NCBI GenBank assembly: GCA_030619185.1
Contig: JAUXBW010000133.1
Span: 1-6,438, forward strand
DNA: 6,438 nt
Reading direction: 5' to 3'
DNA from: Methyloprofundus sp.
GTDB taxonomy: Bacteria > Pseudomonadota > Gammaproteobacteria > Methylococcales > Methylomonadaceae
A program made the position numbers and the translations under genes. Below, in pieces: positions 1 to 6,438 of the stretch. Each line of letters opens with the position of its first letter. The stretch's first letter is position 1. The notes under the pieces were generated by a model. That model saw only the letters and a program-made list of their open reading frames with translations, was not told the DNA's origin and made no database searches.

Positions 1-1483
1 CAGCATATAGTGTTGCCGCAATACCGATCCACATTGCCAGATGCCATGCCCTATCAAACATACGCCAATCTTGCCAGAGACTTATATCCACACAATGATA
101 AATTAAAGCCGCCATCGCAGAACAGCCAAGAATAACTCGTAAGATCAACACCCGCCAGCCAGCTGAAGGCTGATATACTTTTGTTTTTAATAGCGAAAAC
201 AACAAAAGACTGGCATTGAAGAATGCCCCCAGCGAGGTGGCCAGAGCCAAACCAGCATGTGCCAATGGAAAAACCAGCGCGATATTTAACACCATATTAG
301 CAACCATGGCATAAATACCAAAACGTACTGGAGTTTTCATATCCTTACGCGAGGTAAATCCAGGGACTAGCACTTTAACCAATATAAACCCTAATAAGCC
401 TAGCGAATAAGCCATTAAACTGCGCCCTGCCATGGCAACATCATGCGTACCAAACTGATTATATTGAAATAGGGTAGAGACCATGGGCTCTGCCAGCATC
501 ATTAACCCTAAAGATGCGGGTGCACCAATCAAAACAACCAATTTCAATCCCCAGTCTAATGACCTGGAAAATGCCACTGTATCATCTGCGGCATGGTTTT
601 TTGATAGATTGGGTAAAATAACCGTCGCCAGTGCAATACCAAATATACCTAAGGGGAATTCCACTAAACGATCAGAGTAGTACAGCCAGGAGATACTCCC
701 CGTCACTAAAAATGAAGCCAGTAAAGTATCCAATAATAAATTAATCTGAGTGACCGACACACCAAATAGTGCGGGTAACATCAGCCGCATAATATGTTTG
801 ACCCCGGGGTCATTAAAGCCAAAACGCAAACGCGGCACCAGCCCCAAGCGTCGTAAGGCAGGAAACTGAAACAGTAACTGTACCGCACCCGCAATAAATA
901 CGCCCCAGGCCAGTGCAACAATTGGTTGCGGCATTATAGGTGCCAGCCAGATTGCTGCTGAAATCAGGCATATATTAAGGAAAACAGGAGTAAATGCAGG
1001 GACTGCAAATTTACCATAGGTATTTAAAATCCCGCCGGCAAAAGCAACCGAAGAAATAAAGAACAAGTAAGGGAAAGTAATACGTAACATTTGCACTGCC
1101 AGATCATACTGCTCTCCTTCCCAGGAAAATCCTGGTGCAAAGGCCATAATCAGGTAAGGCGCAGCTAGCATACCCGCAATGGTCGTTAACATTAAAATAA
1201 GTGCTAGCGTTCCGGCTGTGCGATCTATAAAATGGCGTAGTGCAGCTTTACCACCCTGCTGCTTATAATCTGACAACACCGGCACAAACGCCTGGGCAAA
1301 AGCACCTTCTGCAAATAAGCGACGCAAAAAATTAGGTATTTTAAAAGCCACAAAAAAGGCATCGGTACCCGAGTCTGCACCAAAAATACGTGCAAACATC
1401 ATATCCCGAATAAAGCCTAAAATACGTGAAATCATAGTCATACTGCTGACTATCGCGGTCGATTTAAAAAGTTTGCGGCTCAA
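1..1483 (-). CDS. murJ: Lipid II flippase MurJ (MviN family), 3' end cut by window edge
   Basis: MurJ is an inner-membrane MOP-superfamily flippase that moves the undecaprenyl-linked peptidoglycan precursor lipid II to the periplasmic face. I translated the minus strand myself: it is open from 1483 to the left edge, about 494 residues of a family usually near 510-520, so only the extreme C-terminus is missing. The product is a chain of hydrophobic helices and aligns with E. coli MurJ at a constant offset of +2 through the first 270 residues. Residues corresponding to functionally important E. coli positions are present: R20, R26, D41, R54 and R272 (E. coli R18, R24, D39, R52, R270), in the segments SSMTMISR, GTDAFF, IPNFLRR and YYSDRL. 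The start is TTG at 1481-1483. An in-frame TAA lies two codons upstream and the next possible ATG would delete the conserved N-terminus, so TTG is well supported. A GGA at 1493-1495 is a modest ribosome binding site 9 nt away. It is divergent from rpsT. Confidence 0.96.
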   Translation of the reverse strand, partial: MSRKLFKSTAIVSSMTMISRILGFIRDMMFARIFGADSGTDAFFVAFKIPNFLRRLFAEGAFAQAFVPVLSDYKQQGGKAALRHFIDRTAGTLALILMLTTIAGMLAAPYLIMAFAPGFSWEGEQYDLAVQMLRITFPYLFFISSVAFAGGILNTYGKFAVPAFTPVFLNICLISAAIWLAPIMPQPIVALAWGVFIAGAVQLLFQFPALRRLGLVPRLRFGFNDPGVKHIMRLMLPALFGVSVTQINLLLDTLLASFLVTGSISWLYYSDRLVEFPLGIFGIALATVILPNLSKNHAADDTVAFSRSLDWGLKLVVLIGAPASLGLMMLAEPMVSTLFQYNQFGTHDVAMAGRSLMAYSLGLLGFILVKVLVPGFTSRKDMKTPVRFGIYAMVANMVLNIALVFPLAHAGLALATSLGAFFNASLLLFSLLKTKVYQPSAGWRVLILRVILGCSAMAALIYHCVDISLWQDWRMFDRAWHLAMWIGIAATLYA

Positions 1484-1508
1484 AGCTTAGTTTCCGGCTA
1501 TTAAAAGA

Positions 1509-1537
1509 TTGACAATCATAGCATTTATAGGGAAAAT
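1509..1537 (+). promoter_or_regulatory. Sigma70-type promoter of rpsT
   Basis: A perfect -35 hexamer TTGACA is at 1509-1514. Exactly 17 bp later, at 1532-1537, is GAAAAT, a 4 of 6 match to the -10 consensus that keeps the important A at position 2 and T at position 6. A transcript would start near 1544 and give a leader of about 30 nt before the S20 start codon. The strong -35 fits a highly expressed ribosomal protein gene. Confidence 0.6.
1515..1523 (-). promoter_or_regulatory. Candidate extended -10 promoter for murJ
   Basis: On the minus strand the bases read TGC then TATGAT, matching the extended -10 form (TGn followed by a hexamer one base from TATAAT). It lies about 30 bp upstream of the murJ TTG codon. 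No convincing -35 hexamer is found at normal spacing, which is tolerated in extended -10 promoters. It overlaps the -35 region of the rpsT promoter on the other strand. This is a motif match only. Confidence 0.45.
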
Positions 1538-1576
1538 ATGCGGTTTTAAAATACTCAATGCAATAACCGAGGCATT

Positions 1577-1840
1577 ATGGCTAATACAGCTCAAGCAAGA
1601 AAACGCGCACGTCAGGCAGAAAACAACCGCGTTCGCAATGCAGGACAACGTAGCAACCTACGTACATTCATCAAAAAAGCTATTGCTGCAGTAGAATCAG
1701 GTGACGTAGAACAAGCTAAAACGGCTTACGCAACAGTCGTTCCAGTAATTGACGCAGCAGTAAGCAAAGGCCTGATTCACAAGAATCAAGCGGCAAGAAA
1801 TAAAAGCAGACTTAATAACAGAGTCCGCGCAATGGCTTAA
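1577..1840 (+). CDS. rpsT: 30S ribosomal protein S20
   Basis: S20 is a small basic protein that binds 16S rRNA early in assembly of the 30S ribosomal subunit. The 87-residue product has the normal family length and the typical sequence: an N-terminal MANTAQARKRARQ helix rich in Arg and Lys, a middle part with RSNLRTFIKKAIAA, and a C-terminal GLIHKNQAARNKSRL segment. The start is an ordinary ATG with GAGG at 1569-1572 and a short 4-nt spacer; E. coli rpsT by contrast uses a UUG start. It is a single-gene transcription unit, with its own promoter upstream and a strong intrinsic terminator just after the stop codon. It is divergent from murJ, as in many gammaproteobacteria. Confidence 0.98.
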   Translation: MANTAQARKRARQAENNRVRNAGQRSNLRTFIKKAIAAVESGDVEQAKTAYATVVPVIDAAVSKGLIHKNQAARNKSRLNNRVRAMA

Positions 1841-1860
1841 AACCCTTCCTGGGTTAAGTC

Positions 1861-1902
1861 AAAAATACCAGACAGTCTTTTGCATTGATCTGGTATTTTT
1901 TT
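1861..1902 (+). terminator. Rho-independent terminator of rpsT
   Basis: A perfect 12-bp inverted repeat pairs 1861-1872 (AAAAATACCAGA) with 1889-1900 (TCTGGTATTTTT) around a 16-nt loop, and the 3' arm runs into seven consecutive T residues ending at 1902. It starts 20 bp after the rpsT stop codon. A smaller hairpin (AACCC, 5-nt loop, GGGTT at 1841-1855) sits directly after the stop and may add to stability. Because the 5' arm begins with five A residues, some activity in the other direction is possible, but no gene there needs it. Confidence 0.9.
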
Positions 1903-1964
1903 GCCTGAAAAATATTGAATGCAGGCAGTGCAGAGGTACGAAACCCGGCAAAGTAAAAACCGGG
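1902..1964. repeat. Two small inverted repeats in the rpsT downstream gap
   Basis: The first pairs TGCCTG (1902-1907) with CAGGCA (1922-1927) around a 14-nt loop. The second pairs CCCGG (1944-1948) with CCGGG (1960-1964) around an 11-nt loop. Neither is followed by a T-run, so neither looks like a terminator. Read on the minus strand the second contains GTCATCCCGG, which resembles the edge of intergenic repeats seen in other bacterial genomes, but no second copy lies in this window. The gap 1903-2124 has no gene I can support. Confidence 0.35.
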
Positions 1965-2079
1965 ATGACACAAGCCTCATCTCCGCCTACAAAAGTCCAC
2001 TCTCCGGATATACATCAATACCCCCAACATAAAAAAACCTTTTTAAGGCAGACAGAAGCCACGCCCTACGTCTAATTTT

Positions 2080-2088
2080 TGCTATACT
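2080..2088 (+). promoter_or_regulatory. Candidate extended -10 promoter of the oxidoreductase operon
   Basis: TGC followed by TATACT (2083-2088) is an extended -10 motif with a 5 of 6 hexamer. It would start transcription near 2095, about 30 nt ahead of the ATG at 2125. I see no good -35 hexamer 16-18 bp upstream. Because the rpsT terminator isolates this region from upstream, a promoter in this gap is expected. Confidence 0.5.
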
Positions 2089-2124
2089 CTGCTTATCGTT
2101 CATCAATAAGTAGAAGTAAGAGAC

Positions 2125-3141
2125 ATGCCAACATCAAACAAACTACGCTGGGGAATTCTTGGGGCCGCACGCATTAATCAACAATTGATGCCCGCCATTA
2201 TTGCCGCTAATAATAGCGAACTGATTGCTATTGCCAGTCGCAGACCCGATGCAGCAGCCGCCACTTTAAAACAATATGCGCCGGGTATTGAAAATGTGCG
2301 CATCTATGACGACCCTGCTGAACTTCTTAAAGACCCCGCAATACAAGCCGTTTATATTCCGCTAGCTAGCGAAGAACATGCACAATGGACTTTACGCGCC
2401 ATAGAGCAGGGTAAGCATGTGTTATGTGAAAAACCCATGGCTCTCTGCGTTGCCGATATAGAAATGATTGAACGCGCTGCAGAAAAACATCAAGTCTATG
2501 TGATGGAAGGATTTATGTACCGCTTTCATCCCCAGCACCAGCGTATACAGGAAATCATCGCCTCCGGTGCCATAGGTGAAGTACGCTCGGTACGCACTTG
2601 CTTTGCCTATCCGATGCAGCCTGCTCGCCTATACCGTATCGACCGAAACATCTCCCAAGGCGGCGGTGCCATGTGGGATATTGGTTGCTATGCAATCCAT
2701 ACTGCCCGATTTCATTTTGGCAACACTGAAGCCCAGGCCGTTACCGCGATGGCAAAACACAATGAACATGGTGCTGATGTGAGTAGCAGCGGCATTATCG
2801 ACTTTGGCGATGGCAAATACGCACAATTTAATTTCAGCTTTGAACATGCCCGTCGCGCTGAATACGAAATTATTGGTACTAAAGGCGGGTTAAAATGTCA
2901 TAACGTCTGGGCTAAAGCTGGTGAACAACCGATTATCTCCTGGCAAACAGATTCGGGCGAACAACACACTGAAAACCTGGATTTAGCCAATCATTTTCAA
3001 TTAGAAGTCGAACACTTTTGTGCTTGTGTACTGAATAAAAAGCCTCTAAAACTGACCCTGAAAGATGCAAAAACCAACTGTCGGCTTATTGTTGCTGTTC
3101 TGGATTCAGTTGAGCAAGGCCGGGCCATGCAAATAAAATAA
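2125..3141 (+). CDS. Gfo/Idh/MocA family NAD(P)-dependent oxidoreductase
   Basis: The 338-residue protein has the length and two-domain layout of the Gfo/Idh/MocA dehydrogenases, which oxidise or reduce sugars, inositols or related alcohols with NAD(P). The N-terminal Rossmann domain (about 6-125) opens with WGILGAARI at 9-17, a variant of the glycine-rich dinucleotide loop. The signature CEKP at 101-104 supplies the usual catalytic lysine, K103. The C-terminal alpha/beta domain has GGGAMWDIGCYAIH (179-192); D185 and Y189 fit the GxxxDxGxY pattern of the dimeric dihydrodiol dehydrogenase and D-xylose dehydrogenase branch. The family cannot be read down to a substrate from sequence alone. It has no signal peptide and should be cytoplasmic. 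The ribosome binding site is weak (purine-rich GTAAGAG just before the ATG), but the Rossmann motif begins 9 residues in, which supports this start. It is probably co-transcribed with the gene 5 bp downstream. Confidence 0.93.
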   Translation: MPTSNKLRWGILGAARINQQLMPAIIAANNSELIAIASRRPDAAAATLKQYAPGIENVRIYDDPAELLKDPAIQAVYIPLASEEHAQWTLRAIEQGKHVLCEKPMALCVADIEMIERAAEKHQVYVMEGFMYRFHPQHQRIQEIIASGAIGEVRSVRTCFAYPMQPARLYRIDRNISQGGGAMWDIGCYAIHTARFHFGNTEAQAVTAMAKHNEHGADVSSSGIIDFGDGKYAQFNFSFEHARRAEYEIIGTKGGLKCHNVWAKAGEQPIISWQTDSGEQHTENLDLANHFQLEVEHFCACVLNKKPLKLTLKDAKTNCRLIVAVLDSVEQGRAMQIK

Positions 3142-3146
3142 TCATT

Positions 3147-3911
3147 ATGCAAGCACCTATCGTTATTATCGGCATGGGCGAATTAGGCAGCGTATTTGCA
3201 CGCGGATTTCTACGCTGCGGACACCCTGTTTATCCCATTACACGGCAGATGAGTATTGCCGAAGAATCCCAGAAAATCCCTGACCCGACATTAGTCCTGA
3301 TAAGCGTCCAGGAAAGTGAGCTAGATACTGTTCTTAAGCAAGTCCCGGAAAACTGGAAAAGCAAGCTGGGGCTGATACAAAATGAACTCCTACCCAAAGA
3401 CTGGCTGGTTCATAATATTAAAAACCCAACGGTTGCCGTGGTCTGGTTTGAGAAGAAAAAAGGCATGGAACTCACCAGTATTCTGCATACACCTAGCTAT
3501 GGCCCGAATGCATTGCTATTATCCAATGCATTGCAATCAATGGATGAAGCAGCACCTATTATCAAAAACGAAGCAGATTTATTGTACGAATTACTGCGTA
3601 AAACAGTGTATATACTCACGGTTAATAGTGCAGGTTTAGTACAAAACCGTACGGTAGGAGAGCTATGGAATAAACACCAGGCACTCGCCAGAGAAATTGC
3701 GACTGAAATTATTCGTATTCAGGAATCTTTAACCGGACAGCAACTCCCCTACGAAAAACTGATTAATGGCATGGCAGAAGGAATCAAAGACTGCCCAGAC
3801 CGGCACTGCCTGGGTCGAAGTGCGCCAGAACGTTTAAAACGCTGGATAACTTATGCTGATAAAGCGCACATTGCCACACCAAAATTATTAGCCATTTATC
3901 ATTCAATATGA
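3147..3911 (+). CDS. Rossmann-fold NAD(P)-binding protein of unknown function
   Basis: The 254-residue protein begins with a beta strand and a clear dinucleotide motif, IVIIGMGELGS, giving G9-x-G11-x-x-G14, followed by an alternating hydrophobic pattern (LVLISVQ at 49-55, LGLIQNELL at 74-82). The second half is mostly helical, with a recognisable but unassigned stretch around NRTVGELWNKH and a Cys pair in KDCPDRHC. The layout of an N-terminal Rossmann domain plus C-terminal helices recalls ketopantoate reductase (PanE/ApbA) and 6-phosphogluconate dehydrogenase-type proteins. I cannot place its catalytic residues securely and do not assign an activity. No Shine-Dalgarno sequence precedes the ATG. 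With only 5 bp after the stop codon of the upstream oxidoreductase, translational coupling is likely. The start is supported by the glycine motif beginning at residue 9. Confidence 0.85.
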   Translation: MQAPIVIIGMGELGSVFARGFLRCGHPVYPITRQMSIAEESQKIPDPTLVLISVQESELDTVLKQVPENWKSKLGLIQNELLPKDWLVHNIKNPTVAVVWFEKKKGMELTSILHTPSYGPNALLLSNALQSMDEAAPIIKNEADLLYELLRKTVYILTVNSAGLVQNRTVGELWNKHQALAREIATEIIRIQESLTGQQLPYEKLINGMAEGIKDCPDRHCLGRSAPERLKRWITYADKAHIATPKLLAIYHSI

Positions 3912-3933
3912 TTTCAGCAAGTTACCTCGTAGT

Positions 3934-3957
3934 CCGTATGTAGATTGCATAATACGG
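3934..3957. repeat. Short inverted repeat between the operon and the transglycosylase gene
   Basis: CCGTAT (3934-3939) pairs with ATACGG (3952-3957) around a 12-nt loop, and an overlapping TATG/CATA pairing is also possible. The T residues downstream are interrupted, so it is at best a weak terminator for the upstream pair. It also overlaps CATAAT (3948-3953), a possible -10 hexamer without a visible -35. Either role, or none, is possible. Confidence 0.3.
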
Positions 3958-4009
3958 CACCATTTTCTAACTTTTTCGAGCTGCATACAAGCCCTTCTAC
4001 CTACCCGTC

Positions 4010-6211
4010 ATGTACAAAAATGTTACAGCTCACAGCTTAAACAAAACGATTATTCTAGTATTGCTATTTTCATCCCATCTGGCTAGAGCTGAAACCCTAT
4101 CAGTGCCTCTAAAAATTGATTTTTCGTTATTACAACAACTGGTCATCAGCCAGTTATTCAAAGGGCCTTCCGCTACAACAGAAATATTACACGACCCGTA
4201 TAGCTGTAGCGAAATCACTTTATCAAATCCAAAACTGAGTGAATTCGAGCAACATTTACAAATCAACACCCAGTTGAAAGCAAGGCTTGCTGTAAAAGTT
4301 CTCGATAATTGCGTGCCTTTATTAAACTGGGATGGCTACGCTAAAATCATCAGCAAACCAGTTATTAGCACCAGAAACTCGCGTGATATTTACCTCAAAG
4401 TGATCGACAGCCAGCTAATCAGCCATCATCAGGAGAGCCTAACCACTGGCCCTCTATGGGATCAAACCAAGCAGCACATCTATCCTCTGTTTGATACATT
4501 TCACCTGGATTTAACCCAGTCCATTAATGAAATAAAAAACTTGCTGCCCTTATTTCTGCCTCAACATAGCCATACACAAATAAACCACATGCTCGACTCG
4601 ATACAACTTAAGGATATAAGCATTGACCAAAGTGGTATTAACGGAAAATTACAGTTTGCTGTGGATACTGTTACGCCAGCACAACAGAAAGAGCAGGTAC
4701 TAAATGAACAAGAGCAACAACAATGGCAGGAAAAATGGCAAAGCATGGATGCCCTACTCACCTACACCATCAAATATTATGCTCAGGCGACTGAACTTGA
4801 GGAACTCAGGCTGACACTCTTTGATATTCTGCTAGACGCACGCTATCAACTACAAGATGCACTACAACAAGATCAGAGTACTGACCCTGTCAGGCATTGG
4901 TTTATCAACAGCTGGACTCAGCTGATACCGGTATTACAAAAGATCAGTGCAGAAAACCCTCAACAAGCACCACTAGCACTCATAACCCTAGTCACCGCAA
5001 CAGATGCATTGCAGGCACTAGACAAACTAGGTCCTAGCTTTGGACTAGATGTATCCATCGACGGTCTACGTAGATTAGCCAGAATGCTAAATAACACCCC
5101 CGGTACTGATCCCTTAAAATACGACCAGGCAATCGACCCTGAGCTATTACGAATTTTTAAGTTCAACCCTGCCAGTAGTATTGAGCACAGCCATTATCAA
5201 ATCAATTTATGGCCAATTAATACAGCAGTCGCTGCGAACCGCCCCTTAGACAACTGGATTCCAGCACCCAATGAGCTTGATACCTATCTATTACAAGTAC
5301 GCAAGCTGTTAATCAATAGTGCCCGGCAGTCTAGCGAAAAATCATCCCTGACAGCGCAACAACGCGATATTTTCCAAAAACTGATACTCACTACGGCGTG
5401 GCAGGAAAGTTGCTGGCGGCAATATGTTGTAAAAAATAACAAAATTGTTTCCCTACACTCATCCACGGGAGATACCGGCATTATGCAAATTAATGAAAAT
5501 GTCTGGCGCGGGTTTATTGATAAACATAAATTACGCTGGAATATTGCTTACAATGTTGATACTGGGAGTCATATTTTACTTAAATATATGACCCGTTATG
5601 CCATAAAAAAAGGTGAACACAAAAAACATGGCGGCATTGATAACCTGGCCCGATCTACTTACTCCACCTATAACGGAGGCCCCAGACAGGTCGCCAGATA
5701 CAGAAATAGCAAGGCAGGCGCATGGCCCAGGAAAGTTGATAAAGCTTTTCTCGACAAATACTTACAAGTAAAACGAGGCAATGAACTGGCCGTTGCTAAA
5801 TGCCTGGGTGGAACGCCTGTTAGTAAAGCGAGTTCCCAGATCTCCGCAAAAAAAGCATCAACCCCAAAAATACAGGCCGTTTCTGGTGCAAAAAAATTGA
5901 TTCATAATGAAACCTGGATAAGGCAACAAAACAAAAATCACTTTACCATACAATTAAGCGTACTCAGTTCCCCGCAAGCAGCCAAAGATTTTATCCGACA
6001 GCAAAGCACTAGTGGCAATTATGCCATTTACCAACAAAGCAAAAAAAACTCAAAACGCCTTTATACTGTCGTTTATGGCTATTATTCAGCGCGTCATAGA
6101 GCAGAAAAAGAAAGCAGACAATTCAAACCACTTAAAGCCTGGATTCGCCCCTTTAAAGACATACAGGCATCAATAAACTCAGAGCACCTGATCTCTCGGA
6201 AATTACTTTGA
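4010..6211 (+). CDS. Exported lytic transglycosylase with SLT and SPOR domains
   Basis: The 733-residue precursor starts with a signal peptide: basic n-region, hydrophobic core TIILVLLFSS and likely cleavage after ARA at residue 27, so it acts in the periplasm. Residues 28 to about 430 match no domain I recognise; 30-225 look rich in beta strands with two cysteines (C66, C101) that could form a disulfide, and 226-430 look helical. A lysozyme-like SLT domain covers about 450-570. It has the likely catalytic E466 in AWQES, GDTGIMQIN at 487-495 and TYNGGPRQVARYR at 553-565, the counterpart of the usual AYNAG motif. Such enzymes cleave glycan strands to 1,6-anhydro-muramyl ends. After a Lys/Ser/Ala-rich linker comes a SPOR domain (about 643-722), a fold that binds glycan stripped of stem peptides at the division site. 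No Shine-Dalgarno sequence precedes the ATG, but the signal peptide supports this start. The last 9 bp overlap a convergent reading frame. Confidence 0.9.
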   Translation: MYKNVTAHSLNKTIILVLLFSSHLARAETLSVPLKIDFSLLQQLVISQLFKGPSATTEILHDPYSCSEITLSNPKLSEFEQHLQINTQLKARLAVKVLDNCVPLLNWDGYAKIISKPVISTRNSRDIYLKVIDSQLISHHQESLTTGPLWDQTKQHIYPLFDTFHLDLTQSINEIKNLLPLFLPQHSHTQINHMLDSIQLKDISIDQSGINGKLQFAVDTVTPAQQKEQVLNEQEQQQWQEKWQSMDALLTYTIKYYAQATELEELRLTLFDILLDARYQLQDALQQDQSTDPVRHWFINSWTQLIPVLQKISAENPQQAPLALITLVTATDALQALDKLGPSFGLDVSIDGLRRLARMLNNTPGTDPLKYDQAIDPELLRIFKFNPASSIEHSHYQINLWPINTAVAANRPLDNWIPAPNELDTYLLQVRKLLINSARQSSEKSSLTAQQRDIFQKLILTTAWQESCWRQYVVKNNKIVSLHSSTGDTGIMQINENVWRGFIDKHKLRWNIAYNVDTGSHILLKYMTRYAIKKGEHKKHGGIDNLARSTYSTYNGGPRQVARYRNSKAGAWPRKVDKAFLDKYLQVKRGNELAVAKCLGGTPVSKASSQISAKKASTPKIQAVSGAKKLIHNETWIRQQNKNHFTIQLSVLSSPQAAKDFIRQQSTSGNYAIYQQSKKNSKRLYTVVYGYYSARHRAEKESRQFKPLKAWIRPFKDIQASINSEHLISRKLL

Positions 6212-6438
6212 GCCGAATTTGAAAATCATCCTTAAATTTGTTCGCGGAAACTTTGTTTCTGTGCTATTGAGTTCATCACATAGTTTTTGTATAGCAACAT
6301 CATAACTCCGCTTGGCCAAATGATGTAATCGTACCGTTAATGTACCTTGCTCATGATCTGGAATCAAGTCTGCCTCACTACTATAAATTGCCCGTAACAG
6401 ACTGCGTACTTCATCAGGTCGCGAAAGCGTTTCTCGCA
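6203..6438 (-). CDS. Probable transposase C-terminus, 5' part beyond window edge
   Basis: On the minus strand a frame is open from the right edge to a TAA at 6203-6205, giving 77 residues. The translation contains SSEADLIPD, TLTVRLHHLA, LCDELNSTETKFP and TNLRMIFK. From memory this pattern (LTVRLHHLxN, LNxTETxFPGTxLRL) is found at the C-terminal end of large DDE-type insertion-sequence transposases; I cannot name the IS family and cannot see the catalytic core, which would lie to the right. The frame overlaps the end of the lytic transglycosylase gene by 9 bp, tail to tail. No terminal inverted repeat can be identified because the other end of the element is outside the window. Confidence is high that this is a coding frame and moderate that it is a transposase. 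Confidence 0.6.
   Translation of the reverse strand, partial: RETLSRPDEVRSLLRAIYSSEADLIPDHEQGTLTVRLHHLAKRSYDVAIQKLCDELNSTETKFPRTNLRMIFKFGSK

Noticed and set aside
483..680. Plus-strand open frame of 65 codons
   Set aside because: It lies opposite the well-supported murJ frame, has no ribosome binding site and resembles no protein; it is an antisense shadow.
1509..1694. Plus-strand open frame of 61 codons overlapping the start of rpsT
   Set aside because: Its beginning overlaps the rpsT promoter and the rest is out of frame within rpsT, which is certain.
2033..2050. CCTT-AAA-AAGG followed by seven T on the minus strand as a terminator
   Set aside because: The stem is only 4 bp and no minus-strand gene upstream would use it.
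2576..2847. Small open frames on both strands inside the oxidoreductase gene
   Set aside because: The Gfo/Idh/MocA frame is continuous here and carries conserved family motifs; the others are shadows.
3382..3639. Plus-strand open frame of 85 codons inside the Rossmann protein gene
   Set aside because: It is in another frame of a gene with a clear GxGxxG start and has no recognisable product.
4030..5481. Four minus-strand open frames within the lytic transglycosylase gene
   Set aside because: They are antisense to a continuous 733-codon frame with a signal peptide and known domains, and their translations look like noise rich in Ser and Cys.
6245..6261. Hairpin with GAAAC/GTTTC arms as a terminator for the transglycosylase gene
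   Set aside because: It lies inside the transposase-like coding frame and has no T-run after it on the plus strand.

Overview
The window reads as ordinary chromosome of a moderately AT-rich Gram-negative bacterium, most likely a gammaproteobacterium. The MurJ and S20 proteins are of proteobacterial type, and the divergent rpsT/murJ pair is a known gammaproteobacterial arrangement. A placement near the Methylococcales is a guess from overall character, not something the sequence proves.

Left part (1-1840): the minus strand carries most of murJ, the lipid II flippase, running off the left edge and beginning at a TTG codon. Facing away from it on the plus strand is rpsT (ribosomal protein S20), with a good sigma70-type promoter and a strong intrinsic terminator. 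The 93 bp between the two genes appears to hold back-to-back, overlapping promoters. Between the rpsT terminator and the next gene is a short gap with small inverted repeats and an extended -10 promoter.

Middle part (2125-3911): two plus-strand genes 5 bp apart probably form an operon. The first is a Gfo/Idh/MocA-family NAD(P)-dependent oxidoreductase with its catalytic signature intact. The second is a smaller Rossmann-fold protein with a clear dinucleotide-binding motif but no function I can name.

Right part (4010-6438): a large exported protein combines a signal peptide, a roughly 400-residue N-terminal region I do not recognise, a lysozyme-like lytic transglycosylase domain and a C-terminal peptidoglycan-binding SPOR domain. 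Its last codons overlap, tail to tail, the end of a minus-strand reading frame that looks like the C-terminus of an insertion-sequence transposase and runs off the right edge.

MurJ (precursor export) and the SPOR lytic transglycosylase (wall remodelling) are both cell-wall functions, but they lie on opposite strands with unrelated genes between them and are not one operon. I see no CRISPR array, tRNA, rRNA or defence system. The points most worth a second look are the unassigned N-terminal region of the transglycosylase, the possible insertion boundary at its 3' end, and the unassigned Rossmann protein.
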